The position numbers were made by a program, and so were the translations under genes. The notes beneath the pieces were generated by a model. That model searched no databases. It was not told the DNA's origin and was given only the letters and a program-made list of their open reading frames with translations. DNA of 6,228 nt from CAZYWA01 sp964650975 [NCBI: uncultured bacterium] (GTDB taxonomy: Bacteria > JADJOY01), in NCBI GenBank assembly GCA_964650975.1, contig CAZYWA010000476.1:1-6228 (forward strand). Reading direction: 5' to 3'. Below are positions 1 through 6,163 of this stretch, one piece after another. The first letter of the stretch is position 1; each line of letters starts with the position of its first letter.

Positions 1-633
1 GCCCGGTTGCTGATGCCGGTGGTGCTCGCGACCGGCGGCGGGCCGCTCTTCATCGGCGATCGAGTCGCGACGCTCAGCGGTGAGAGTCCCTGCGAAACCT
101 GGATGGTGGTGCGCTACCGCAACCACCGGCGCATGCTCGCGATGATCGCCAATCCGTACTACACCTTCGTCAACCGTTTTCGCGAGCGCGGCACCAGACG
201 CCTCGAGATCGCGTTCACCGAGCCGCGCGATCCGAAGAGCGGTATCGAACGGTATCCCTGGGTGCTCGGACTACACGTCCGCACCGACGACGCGGCGTCG
301 TTCTTCGGCGCCGTCCGCGCCGGTGTCGAGCGCGCAGGCCCGGAGCTGGCCGTGGTCTACGAGTCGGAGATGAGGCTCGGGTTCGACTTCGTCGTGCGGC
401 CCCGGCCGAACGATCCCAACCCGCTCACCTATCCCGTCACCGCCGCGATCGGTGCGACCTCCGAGGAGCGCCTCCGGGATCACGCGGCTTCGGCCGAATT
501 CTCCGCGTTGCTCGACGGCGTTCTGAGCGCTTGTGTTCAGCTCTACCGTCGCGGCTCATCGCGCGACTATCTGCGCTTCGGGAAACACGATCGTCCGGGG
601 TCGTCGGCGTCGCTACCCGACGTGGCGCGATAG
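1..633 (+). CDS. Hypothetical protein, DUF1330-like ferredoxin-fold, 5'-truncated
   Basis: The reading frame is open from the first base of the window and ends at TAG 631-633, so the start lies upstream and only about 210 C-terminal residues are visible. GC-rich third positions throughout support coding. Visible residues 34-54 (W-MVV-RYRNHRRML, then NPYY) resemble the end of a DUF1330 or related dimeric alpha/beta-barrel domain, in which a strand with a Tyr/Arg-rich segment precedes a helix. The second half (YPWVLGLHVRTDD, then an amphipathic helix, then strands with ESEMRLGFDFVVRP) could be a second copy of the same fold, but I cannot prove a duplication by eye. No catalytic motif, signal peptide or membrane segment is visible. 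The last 20 or so residues (Gly/Ser/Pro-rich) look disordered and lie where the gene runs into the convergent HAD gene. That it is a gene is likely; the family call is tentative and no function is assigned. Confidence 0.75.
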   Translation, partial: ARLLMPVVLATGGGPLFIGDRVATLSGESPCETWMVVRYRNHRRMLAMIANPYYTFVNRFRERGTRRLEIAFTEPRDPKSGIERYPWVLGLHVRTDDAASFFGAVRAGVERAGPELAVVYESEMRLGFDFVVRPRPNDPNPLTYPVTAAIGATSEERLRDHAASAEFSALLDGVLSACVQLYRRGSSRDYLRFGKHDRPGSSASLPDVAR

Positions 634-1317
634 CTCGGCGAGCGACGTGATCCGCGTCACTCCGCCGGGAGTGACGGTCCCGTCGCGACGATCCACGAGC
701 ACGCCCTTCATGCCCAGCGCGCGGGCCGCCATCACGTCCAGAATCGGGTGGTCGCCGACGTGCACGGCCTCGCCGGCGCGGACGCCGTGCGCGCGCAGCG
801 CCGCCGCGAAGATTCCCGGATCGGGTTTCGCCACTCCGGCCTCGCTCGAGAGCGTGAAGTCCTGGAAGTAGCGCGCGATGCCGAGCGCTTCGCACACCGC
901 ACGGCAGCGCGCATCGAAGTTGCTGACGATTCCCATGCGCAGGCCGGCGGCGGCCACCGCGTCGAGTGCTTGGAGCACGTCATCGTAGAGCTCCCAGCCC
1001 TTGGCGCTCGCGAACACCGTGTACACGCGGTCGAAGTAACGCCCGCGATCGAAACCGGATGGCGCGGCCACGAGGTCGAGCACGCGTCCCACCAGATCCG
1101 CCCACCAGGCACGCTCGCACGCGCGGATCTCGTGCTCGCTCGCACCGGGAAACGCGAGCGGGGGCATCGCGGCGAATGCGGACCGGAACGCGTCTCGAAA
1201 CGCTCCGGCCTCGCGCACGAAGCCGAGATCGCGCGCCGCCGACGCGTAGATGGAGCCCACCGAGCCGCGCGCCCGGAAGAGCGTCCCCACCGCGTCGAAC
1301 GTGAGCAGACGGTACAC
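613..1317 (-). CDS. HAD-superfamily hydrolase, REG-2/HDHD3-like
   Basis: A cytosolic HAD-fold hydrolase of 234 residues, normal for the REG-2/HDHD3-like group of subfamily IA. All four core motifs are visible: motif I LLTFDAVGTLF with nucleophile Asp8; motif II GIVSNFD with Ser132; motif III AKPDPGIF with Lys164; motif IV HVGDHPILD with Asp189 and Asp194. An alpha-helical cap of the C1 type fits residues about 15-115. In motif I the second Asp of the usual DxD is Val10, as in REG-2-like proteins, so classical phosphatase chemistry is not assured; phosphatase, dehalogenase-like or other activity stays open. I chose GTG at 1315-1317 because it lies six residues before the motif I strand's end, follows a GAAGAG (1325-1330) at 7-base spacing, and avoids overlap with the upstream radical SAM gene; an ATG at 1446 would add 43 low-complexity residues and a 47-base overlap. 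It is probably cotranscribed with the radical SAM gene 82 bases upstream. Substrate unknown. Confidence 0.9.
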   Translation of the reverse strand: MYRLLTFDAVGTLFRARGSVGSIYASAARDLGFVREAGAFRDAFRSAFAAMPPLAFPGASEHEIRACERAWWADLVGRVLDLVAAPSGFDRGRYFDRVYTVFASAKGWELYDDVLQALDAVAAAGLRMGIVSNFDARCRAVCEALGIARYFQDFTLSSEAGVAKPDPGIFAAALRAHGVRAGEAVHVGDHPILDVMAARALGMKGVLVDRRDGTVTPGGVTRITSLAELSRHVG

Positions 1318-1324
1318 GGGTTCA

Positions 1325-1330
1325 CTCTTC
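1325..1330 (-). promoter_or_regulatory. Putative ribosome binding site of HAD gene
   Basis: On the minus strand this reads GAAGAG, 7 bases before the GTG at 1315-1317. It is a partial match to a Shine-Dalgarno sequence. It supports the internal GTG as the HAD start rather than the upstream ATG at 1446, but the match is weak. Confidence 0.4.
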
Positions 1331-1332
1331 GC

Positions 1333-1350
1333 GGCCGCGGAAGCGCGGCC
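1333..1350 (-). repeat. GC-only hairpin between radical SAM and HAD genes
   Basis: A perfect inverted repeat: GGCCGCG (1333-1339), four-base loop, CGCGGCC (1344-1350). All seven pairs are G-C. It sits in the 82-base gap between the radical SAM stop (1400-1402) and the HAD start (1317), immediately before the putative ribosome binding site. No T-run follows on the minus strand, so it is not a classic intrinsic terminator. It could be an mRNA processing or stability element, or chance in GC-rich DNA. Confidence 0.4.
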
Positions 1351-1399
1351 CTCCAGCCTCGCGGACCTGTGGAAGGCGACGAGTCCGCGTCGGGGCTGC

Positions 1400-3145
1400 T
1401 CAGCGCGCGCGCCAGGCGGCGGTGCCCGGCTTCTCGCGAGAGCCACGATCGACGTGGAAGCCCACCAGACGGTCGACCTGATCGGGCTGACTCAGCTCGG
1501 CGCCGTCGCCGCGCGCGATCGCCGCTGGCTTGGCCGCTTCGATCGGCAATCCCGAGGACTGCACGTGCCGCACCGTCGCGATCTTCTCCCAGTCGCGGCG
1601 CCAGGCGTGGCGGAACGCCACCAGCGGCCCGAAGGCCGCGATCGCGACGTTGATCTTGGCGCTGAAATCGCCGCTCGGCGTCACCGCGCGCCACGCGCGA
1701 GCGAACGCGAACACCACGTCCGGCAGCAGCTCGAGCAATCCGAGCGGCAGCACGCACGCCTTGCGGTAGTTGCGCAGCGCCCACCCGATCATCCGTGCCG
1801 GCAAGAGTGGCAGCACGATCAAGAGCCCGATCAGGATCTCGGCGCGCTTGAAGGCGTCCGAGCCGAGACTGCGCGCCGGCAAGCCCACCGGAACCGACTC
1901 GAGCCCCAGCCCGCGATCGACGCGGCTCGCCTCCTGGTCCGAAAGACTGCCGTCGCGACGCGCGGTGAGCGTGGTCGCGATGCCGGGATAATCGCGGTAC
2001 GGATAGACGTGGATCCAGTCGGGCCGGATGCGGTTGTAGAACTCGACCGCCGCTTCCAGCCGCGGCGCGTCGTCCACCTCCGCGCGCACGATGTGGTCGG
2101 TGTAGACGAACACCCGGTGCTTCCTGAGCATCGTGACCGTGCGGGCGATGTCGGCGTCGGTCTCGGGGCGCAGCATCGCCTGGTTGCGGATGGCCTCGTC
2201 GGCGCTCTGCACTCCCAGCTCGACGCTCGCCCACCCGGCTTTCGCGAGGGCTTGGGCGAGATCGGGATCGGTGAGATTGGGAATCGTCTGGCACCAGAAC
2301 GGTAGCCCCACGCGCTCGCCGTAGGCGCGCGCGAACTCCCACATCCACGCCGGCTTCTGCACGAAGGTGTCGTCCGAGAAGTGGACGTAGCGCGTGTACG
2401 GGTGGCGCTTCACGGCGCCTTCGAGCTCGTCGACCAGGTTCGCCACCGTGCGGCGCCGCAGGAACTGATCGCCGCCCTCACGGTAGATCTGCCGCGTGTA
2501 CGGGCTCGCGCAGAACGTGCAGCGGTAGTAACAGCCGCGCGCGCTCATCACGGTGTAGACGTGGCGTGTGATCGGCCACTGCTGGTGGGCGGGCTCTTTG
2601 TCGACGAACGGCAGTCGATCGAGATCCTCGACCAGCTCGCCCGCGCCGGAGCCGCGCAGCTCGTCGCCCGCGCGGAAATACATCCCGCGGATCTCGGGCT
2701 CACGCTCGCCACGCTCGACCGCGCGCACCAGCGCGAGGAGCGCGAGCTCGCCTTCGCCCACGCACGCGAAGTCGATGCAGCGCTCCTCGAGCACGGTGCG
2801 CGGGCCGGCCGTCACGTGCGGGCCGCCGAATACCGTGACGACATCGGGTGCCTGCCGTTTGACCTCGCGGGCCACCGCGAGCGCCGCCTGGTACCAGTCG
2901 GTCACGACCGAGAACGCGACCACGTCCGGCTTCCACGCCAGGAGCCGCTCGGCGTAGGCGGCCGGCTGTGTGGCGAGCAGCGTGCGGATCTTGCCCTGCG
3001 AGCGCAGCAGGTCGGCGCGGCGGTCGAACGGGCGGATGTCGAGGTAGCTCGCGACCTCGATGCCGTGCTCGACCAGCACCGCCGCGAGGTACTCGACGCC
3101 CAGGCTATCGACCGGGGTGGCTTCGCTGAAAAAGGCGACTCGCAT
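1400..3145 (-). CDS. B12-binding-domain radical SAM protein with hydrophobic C-terminal extension
   Basis: A predicted radical SAM enzyme of 581 residues. Residues 1-145 form a Rossmann-like cobalamin-binding-type domain: MRVAFFSE strand, SLGVEYLAAVLVEHG helix, WKPDVVAFSVVTDW, VFGGPHVTAG (about 105-114), then CVGEGE (128-133). I do not see the DxHxxG cobalamin ligand motif, which is often absent in this class. The 4Fe-4S-binding CxxxCxxC is Cys205, Cys209, Cys212 (ARGCYYRCTFCAS), and the barrel continues with FSDDTF (256-261) and VELGVQS (308-314). After about residue 400 there is an extension of some 150 residues with three hydrophobic stretches (about 435-457, 463-485, 498-515) that could anchor it to the membrane or form a packed helical domain. 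ATG 3143-3145 is chosen because it begins the first strand of the domain; the frame runs upstream to 3283 but that stretch is not protein-like, and the ribosome binding site here is weak. Family members methylate or rearrange unactivated carbons in lipids, pigments and natural products; the substrate here is unknown. Confidence 0.92.
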   Translation of the reverse strand: MRVAFFSEATPVDSLGVEYLAAVLVEHGIEVASYLDIRPFDRRADLLRSQGKIRTLLATQPAAYAERLLAWKPDVVAFSVVTDWYQAALAVAREVKRQAPDVVTVFGGPHVTAGPRTVLEERCIDFACVGEGELALLALVRAVERGEREPEIRGMYFRAGDELRGSGAGELVEDLDRLPFVDKEPAHQQWPITRHVYTVMSARGCYYRCTFCASPYTRQIYREGGDQFLRRRTVANLVDELEGAVKRHPYTRYVHFSDDTFVQKPAWMWEFARAYGERVGLPFWCQTIPNLTDPDLAQALAKAGWASVELGVQSADEAIRNQAMLRPETDADIARTVTMLRKHRVFVYTDHIVRAEVDDAPRLEAAVEFYNRIRPDWIHVYPYRDYPGIATTLTARRDGSLSDQEASRVDRGLGLESVPVGLPARSLGSDAFKRAEILIGLLIVLPLLPARMIGWALRNYRKACVLPLGLLELLPDVVFAFARAWRAVTPSGDFSAKINVAIAAFGPLVAFRHAWRRDWEKIATVRHVQSSGLPIEAAKPAAIARGDGAELSQPDQVDRLVGFHVDRGSREKPGTAAWRAR

Positions 3146-3355
3146 CGGTGGTTCCCGCCCCGGTTTCCGACTCCGAAGCATGGGCCCCTGGGAGGAATTG
3201 CGCAACAGCGCCGAGCCGCGCGTCATCTCGATCGATCGCTCTTCGGAGGGCTGCGGTCCCTCGCAGCCGCTACGTTCCATCACGATTCAACGCTGTGGAC
3301 GCGACGAGCGACGACGGAGCGCGTCCTTCAACACCGTGTTACGCGCTCGATCGCT

Positions 3356-3377
3356 GCCCACCGAGGGACCGGTGGGC
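3356..3377 (-). terminator. Hairpin downstream of kinase gene, possible terminator
   Basis: A perfect inverted repeat GCCCACCG (3356-3363), six-base loop, CGGTGGGC (3370-3377), starting about 49 bases past the kinase stop in the minus direction. No T-tract follows, so it does not meet the textbook definition of an intrinsic terminator, but position and stem strength fit the 3' end of the H-NOX/kinase operon. Confidence 0.4.
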
Positions 3378-3398
3378 CTCCAGGGCGACCTGGTGGAG

Positions 3399-3423
3399 CG
3401 CGCGCGGTCCCTCGCGCGCGAGG
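3399..3423 (-). terminator. CG-repeat hairpin/palindrome right after kinase stop
   Basis: Two alternative structures overlap here. One is an 8-pair stem CGCGCGCG (3399-3406), six-base loop, CGCGCGCG (3413-3420). The other is a perfect 14-base palindrome CCTCGCGCGCGAGG (3410-3423) that begins two bases past the kinase stop codon. Together with the hairpin at 3356-3377 it makes a structured 3' flank. No T-run is present, so a terminator role is inferred from position only. Confidence 0.35.
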
Positions 3424-3425
3424 CC

Positions 3426-5579
3426 TCAATCTCGGGCGGATGCCGCGTGGAGCACGTCGTGCAGCGTGCCGAGCAGCGTCTCGGTGGAGTAGGGCTTGGT
3501 GAGCGACGCCGCGACTTCGGGGTGTGCGGAGTGGCGCTGGCCGCCGCTCCCCTCGACGCCGCTGGTGGTCACGATCGGCACGCTGGCGCTGAGCTTCCGG
3601 AGCGCGCGGATGGTCGCGGGACCGTCCATGACCGGCATGCTCATGTCGAGCACCACCACCGCCACGCGCGCTCGATGCTCGACGAACGCCGCCAGCGCCA
3701 CGGCGCCATCCTCGGCGGTGATGGCGCTGTATCCGTTGGCTTCGAGGGTCGCGCGCCCGATGTCGCGCACCGCGGCCTCGTCGTCGACCAAGAGCACCAG
3801 CTCGCCGTTGCCGGGCACGATCGGCCGCGGCGTCTCGGCCGTCGTCGCGATGAGCTCCGTCTCGGGCACCGGCAGATGGACGCGAAAGCGCGTGCCGCGT
3901 CCCAGCTCGCTCTGGACGCTCACGAAGCCGTCGTGGCTCTTGACGATGCCGTACACCGTGGAGAGTCCGAGCCCCGATCCTTGCTCGAGCGGCTTGGTGG
4001 TGAAGAACGGCTCGAAGATCCGTTCGAGGGCCTCCGGCGGAATCCCGACGCCCGAGTCCTCGACCGTCACCGTGAAGTACCCACCGGCGCGCGCGCCGAC
4101 GTGCGCCCGCGCCACCGCGGCGTCCACGTCGACCCGCTCGACGCTCAGGCTCAAGACGCCGCCCGAGGGCATCGCGTCGCGGGCGTTGATGCACAGGTTC
4201 ACCAGCACCTGATCGATCTCGGTGGGCGCCGCGAGCACCACCGCGGGCGTGTCGCCGATCTGGGTGCGGATCTCGATCGCGCGCGGGAAGGTGCGCGCCA
4301 GCATCTGCGCCAGATCGCGCGCCATCACCGCCACGTCGATCGGCACCCGCTCGCTGCCCGATCCGCGCGCGAACTTGAGTACCTGGCGCACCAGCGCGGC
4401 GCCGCGCCGGGCGTTCCGGTCGATGGTGTCGATGATCGAGAGCAGCCGCTCTTCCGAGATGCCGCGCCGCAACAGATCGACGCCCATCAGCATCGGCGCC
4501 AGCACGTTGTTGAGGTCGTGGGCGATGCCGCCCGCCAGGGCGCCCACGCTCTCGACCCGCTGGACCCGCAGGAGCTGCGCTTCGAGCCGCGCCTTCTCGC
4601 TCACATCCTCGACCGTGCCTTCGTAGAAGAGCGGAGTGCCGGCGGGGTCGCGCACCAGCTTGGCGTTTTCGCGCAGATGGATGGGACGTCCGTCGCTGCG
4701 CAGCCACTCGGTGTCGAGCCCGCTCACCTGGCCGTCGCGCTCCATCGCTTCCTTGAAGCGCTCGCGCGACTCGCGGCTGTGGAAGCCTTCGAGCTCCAGG
4801 TTGCGCGCCGCCAGCTCCTCGAACGAGCCGAAGCCCAGGAGGCCCAAGAGCCGAGGGTTCGCCATGACGATCCGGCCGTCGGGAGTGGTGCGATAGATCC
4901 CGATCTGCGCGTTCTCGAACATGGTGCGGAACTGCTCTTCGCTCTGGCGCAGCACCGACTCGCCGCGGGCGCGCTCGATCACCTGGCCGAGCAACGCACC
5001 CACGTGGCGCAACAGCGGGCGCAGCTGCTCGGAGGGCTCGATGGGCCCGTCGGAGAGCAGCTCGAGGACGCCCAGCACGGCGCCGCCGGTGCGGATCGGG
5101 CAGGCGTACGCGGCGTCGATGAGCGGCAGCGGCTCGCCGGGCGCGGTCCTTCCCGCGAGCCCGGCCAGCGACGCGCAGCGGCCGTTCTCGACGATGCGAT
5201 CGCGTAGCGCGACTCCGTTCGGATCGCGCACCACCAGGTCGTCGGTGAGCTGCGACAGCATGCTGCGAGTGTGCGCGTAGGAAACCGGCGGATCGATCCA
5301 GCGGCGGGTGCGCGGCTCGACCACGTGCACCCGCCCCGCCGGCCAGCCGGTGGCGCGGCACAGCTCGCGCAGCGCGACGGTCATCGCCTCGGCGAGCGAC
5401 GACGACTCGTTGGCCGCCGTCGCGACCGCGTGCAGCAGCCGGATCTCCTGCTGCGAATCGTAGAGCTCGCGGATCGTGGCTTCCGCGATGGTCTCGGCCT
5501 CGCGGCGCGCGCGCCGCTCGCGCTCGAGCCGTTGCTTGATGCGCTCCGGGCCCGGAGGAGGTGGCGACGACTGGTCCAT
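3426..5579 (-). CDS. Hybrid histidine kinase (GAF-PAS-HisKA-HATPase-REC), H-NOX partner
   Basis: A 717-residue hybrid sensor kinase, with no membrane segment or signal peptide and thus probably cytosolic. Domain order: Pro-rich start (5-11); charged coiled coil (about 11-50, RLERERRARREAE); GAF (about 55-204, ending VLGVLELLSDG and a long helix); PAS (about 212-330, GIYRTTPDGRIVMANP, then EGTVEDVSEKARLE); HisKA with phospho-acceptor His354 in GGIAHDLNN; HATPase with N box NLCINARDAMP (461-471), G1 EDSGVGIPP (507-515), F box FEPFFTTK (522-529) and G2 GSGLGLS (534-540); a linker; then a receiver (about 593-715) with Asp599/Asp600, phospho-acceptor Asp645 (VVLDMSMPVMDG), Thr672 region and Lys695 (LTKP). 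All catalytic residues are intact. Start ATG 5577-5579 shares one base with the H-NOX stop (TGATG), implying translational coupling; an AAGAG lies just upstream. By analogy with H-NOX-associated kinases (HnoK), NO-bound H-NOX probably regulates autophosphorylation. It may pass phosphate from Asp645 to a separate HPt protein, which is not in the window. GAF and PAS ligands are unknown. Confidence 0.95.
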   Translation of the reverse strand: MDQSSPPPPGPERIKQRLERERRARREAETIAEATIRELYDSQQEIRLLHAVATAANESSSLAEAMTVALRELCRATGWPAGRVHVVEPRTRRWIDPPVSYAHTRSMLSQLTDDLVVRDPNGVALRDRIVENGRCASLAGLAGRTAPGEPLPLIDAAYACPIRTGGAVLGVLELLSDGPIEPSEQLRPLLRHVGALLGQVIERARGESVLRQSEEQFRTMFENAQIGIYRTTPDGRIVMANPRLLGLLGFGSFEELAARNLELEGFHSRESRERFKEAMERDGQVSGLDTEWLRSDGRPIHLRENAKLVRDPAGTPLFYEGTVEDVSEKARLEAQLLRVQRVESVGALAGGIAHDLNNVLAPMLMGVDLLRRGISEERLLSIIDTIDRNARRGAALVRQVLKFARGSGSERVPIDVAVMARDLAQMLARTFPRAIEIRTQIGDTPAVVLAAPTEIDQVLVNLCINARDAMPSGGVLSLSVERVDVDAAVARAHVGARAGGYFTVTVEDSGVGIPPEALERIFEPFFTTKPLEQGSGLGLSTVYGIVKSHDGFVSVQSELGRGTRFRVHLPVPETELIATTAETPRPIVPGNGELVLLVDDEAAVRDIGRATLEANGYSAITAEDGAVALAAFVEHRARVAVVVLDMSMPVMDGPATIRALRKLSASVPIVTTSGVEGSGGQRHSAHPEVAASLTKPYSTETLLGTLHDVLHAASARD

Positions 5580-6163
5580 CAACTCTTGGCCGCGGCTGGC
5601 ACGCTCCGGAGCGGGATGCGCTCGGTGCGATCGAACGACACCACGAACAGACAGATCGCATTGCCCTTCCGCACGCACAGGCTCTGCTGCACCGAGAGGT
5701 GCTCCTCGAAGAGGTCCGCGCAACCCTCGATCAACCCCTCGGCGAAGAGGCACAAGCGGCGCGACGACGCGTAGCCCATGATGAGCTGGCCGAGCGTCGA
5801 GGTGTGGAAGTCGAAGCTCGGCACCTCGGCGCCCGGATAGATCTTCCGAACCTCGGGATGGATGATCGAGTTGAGCGCCACCAGGATGTCGCGCGTCGAG
5901 CGGCGGCCCTCGAAGAGCGCCGGGAAGCGCTTGGCGAAGATCGGCAGCGCGCGCCGCCCGAAGTGCCTCAGCACTTCGTCGGCGGGGCGGCCGAAGAGCG
6001 TCCCCGCCGCGCGGATCAGCTGCGTCATCTGCTCGTCGGGGTAGCTGCCCAGCGAGGTGTAAGCGCCGTCCAGTTCGGCCGTTTCGAGCAGCTCGTCCCA
6101 CGCGTCGTCGCCGTGCTCACTCGCGACGACCTCCTCGAGCACGTTGAAGAGCAGGCCTTTCAT
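5579..6163 (-). CDS. hnoX: H-NOX heme nitric-oxide-sensing protein
   Basis: A free-standing 194-residue heme-nitric oxide/oxygen binding (HNOB) protein, the usual length for bacterial H-NOX. It opens with the family start MKGLLFNVLEEVV and contains YTSLGSYPDEQ (35-45), FGRRALPIFAKRFP (68-81), IHPEVRKIYPGAEVP with the proximal heme ligand His102 and Pro115, and YASSR giving the Tyr131/Ser133/Arg135 heme-propionate motif. These match Thermoanaerobacter H-NOX numbering without gaps. Position 140 is Phe, where O2-binding members have Tyr; positions 9 and 74 are Leu and Pro instead of the Trp and Asn of the O2 hydrogen-bond network. The protein should therefore bind NO (and CO) and exclude O2. A C-terminal cysteine cluster (Cys138, Cys163, Cys171) matches the zinc site of proteobacterial H-NOX, but the expected His is Gln160. 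It is the first gene of a two-gene operon with the hybrid kinase, overlapping it by one base, and presumably inhibits or releases that kinase on binding NO. The start ATG 6161-6163 is fixed by the conserved N-terminus, though no clear Shine-Dalgarno precedes it. Confidence 0.97.
   Translation of the reverse strand: MKGLLFNVLEEVVASEHGDDAWDELLETAELDGAYTSLGSYPDEQMTQLIRAAGTLFGRPADEVLRHFGRRALPIFAKRFPALFEGRRSTRDILVALNSIIHPEVRKIYPGAEVPSFDFHTSTLGQLIMGYASSRRLCLFAEGLIEGCADLFEEHLSVQQSLCVRKGNAICLFVVSFDRTERIPLRSVPAAAKS

Larger units (their letters stand above)
3146..3425. other. Intergenic region between sensor operon and radical SAM gene
   Basis: About 280 bases separate the hybrid kinase stop from the radical SAM start; both genes run on the minus strand. 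I find no convincing gene here: the in-frame upstream extension of the radical SAM gene reads as low-complexity Ser/Arg/Pro residues, and the plus-strand open frame crossing it is a shadow of the kinase gene. The kinase-proximal part (3356-3423) holds two hairpins. The rest presumably contains the radical SAM promoter, but no good -35/-10 pair stands out (a minus-strand TTGAAT at 3285-3290 has no matching -10). Confidence 0.6.

Noticed and set aside
1250-2305. Plus-strand open frame of 351 codons opposite the HAD and radical SAM genes
   Set aside because: Low-complexity Arg/Ala-rich translation without motifs, opposite well-supported genes.
3146-3283. 46-residue N-terminal extension of the radical SAM protein from an ATG at 3283
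   Set aside because: The extension is Ser/Arg/Pro-rich and unlike the family, while ATG 3143-3145 starts exactly at the first strand of the cobalamin-type domain. An intermediate ATG at 3179-3181 is possible but also adds non-conserved residues.
3060-5207. Very long plus-strand open frame (715 codons) antisense to the hybrid kinase and crossing the intergenic region
   Set aside because: Its product is dominated by Arg, His, Ala and Asp with no domain, and it lies opposite a kinase with every catalytic motif intact. It is a by-product of GC-rich third codon positions.
5580-6101. Extension of the kinase frame upstream to 6101
   Set aside because: It overlaps the whole H-NOX gene in another frame and reads as low-complexity Arg/Gly/Ala; the TGATG junction gives a clear start at 5579.
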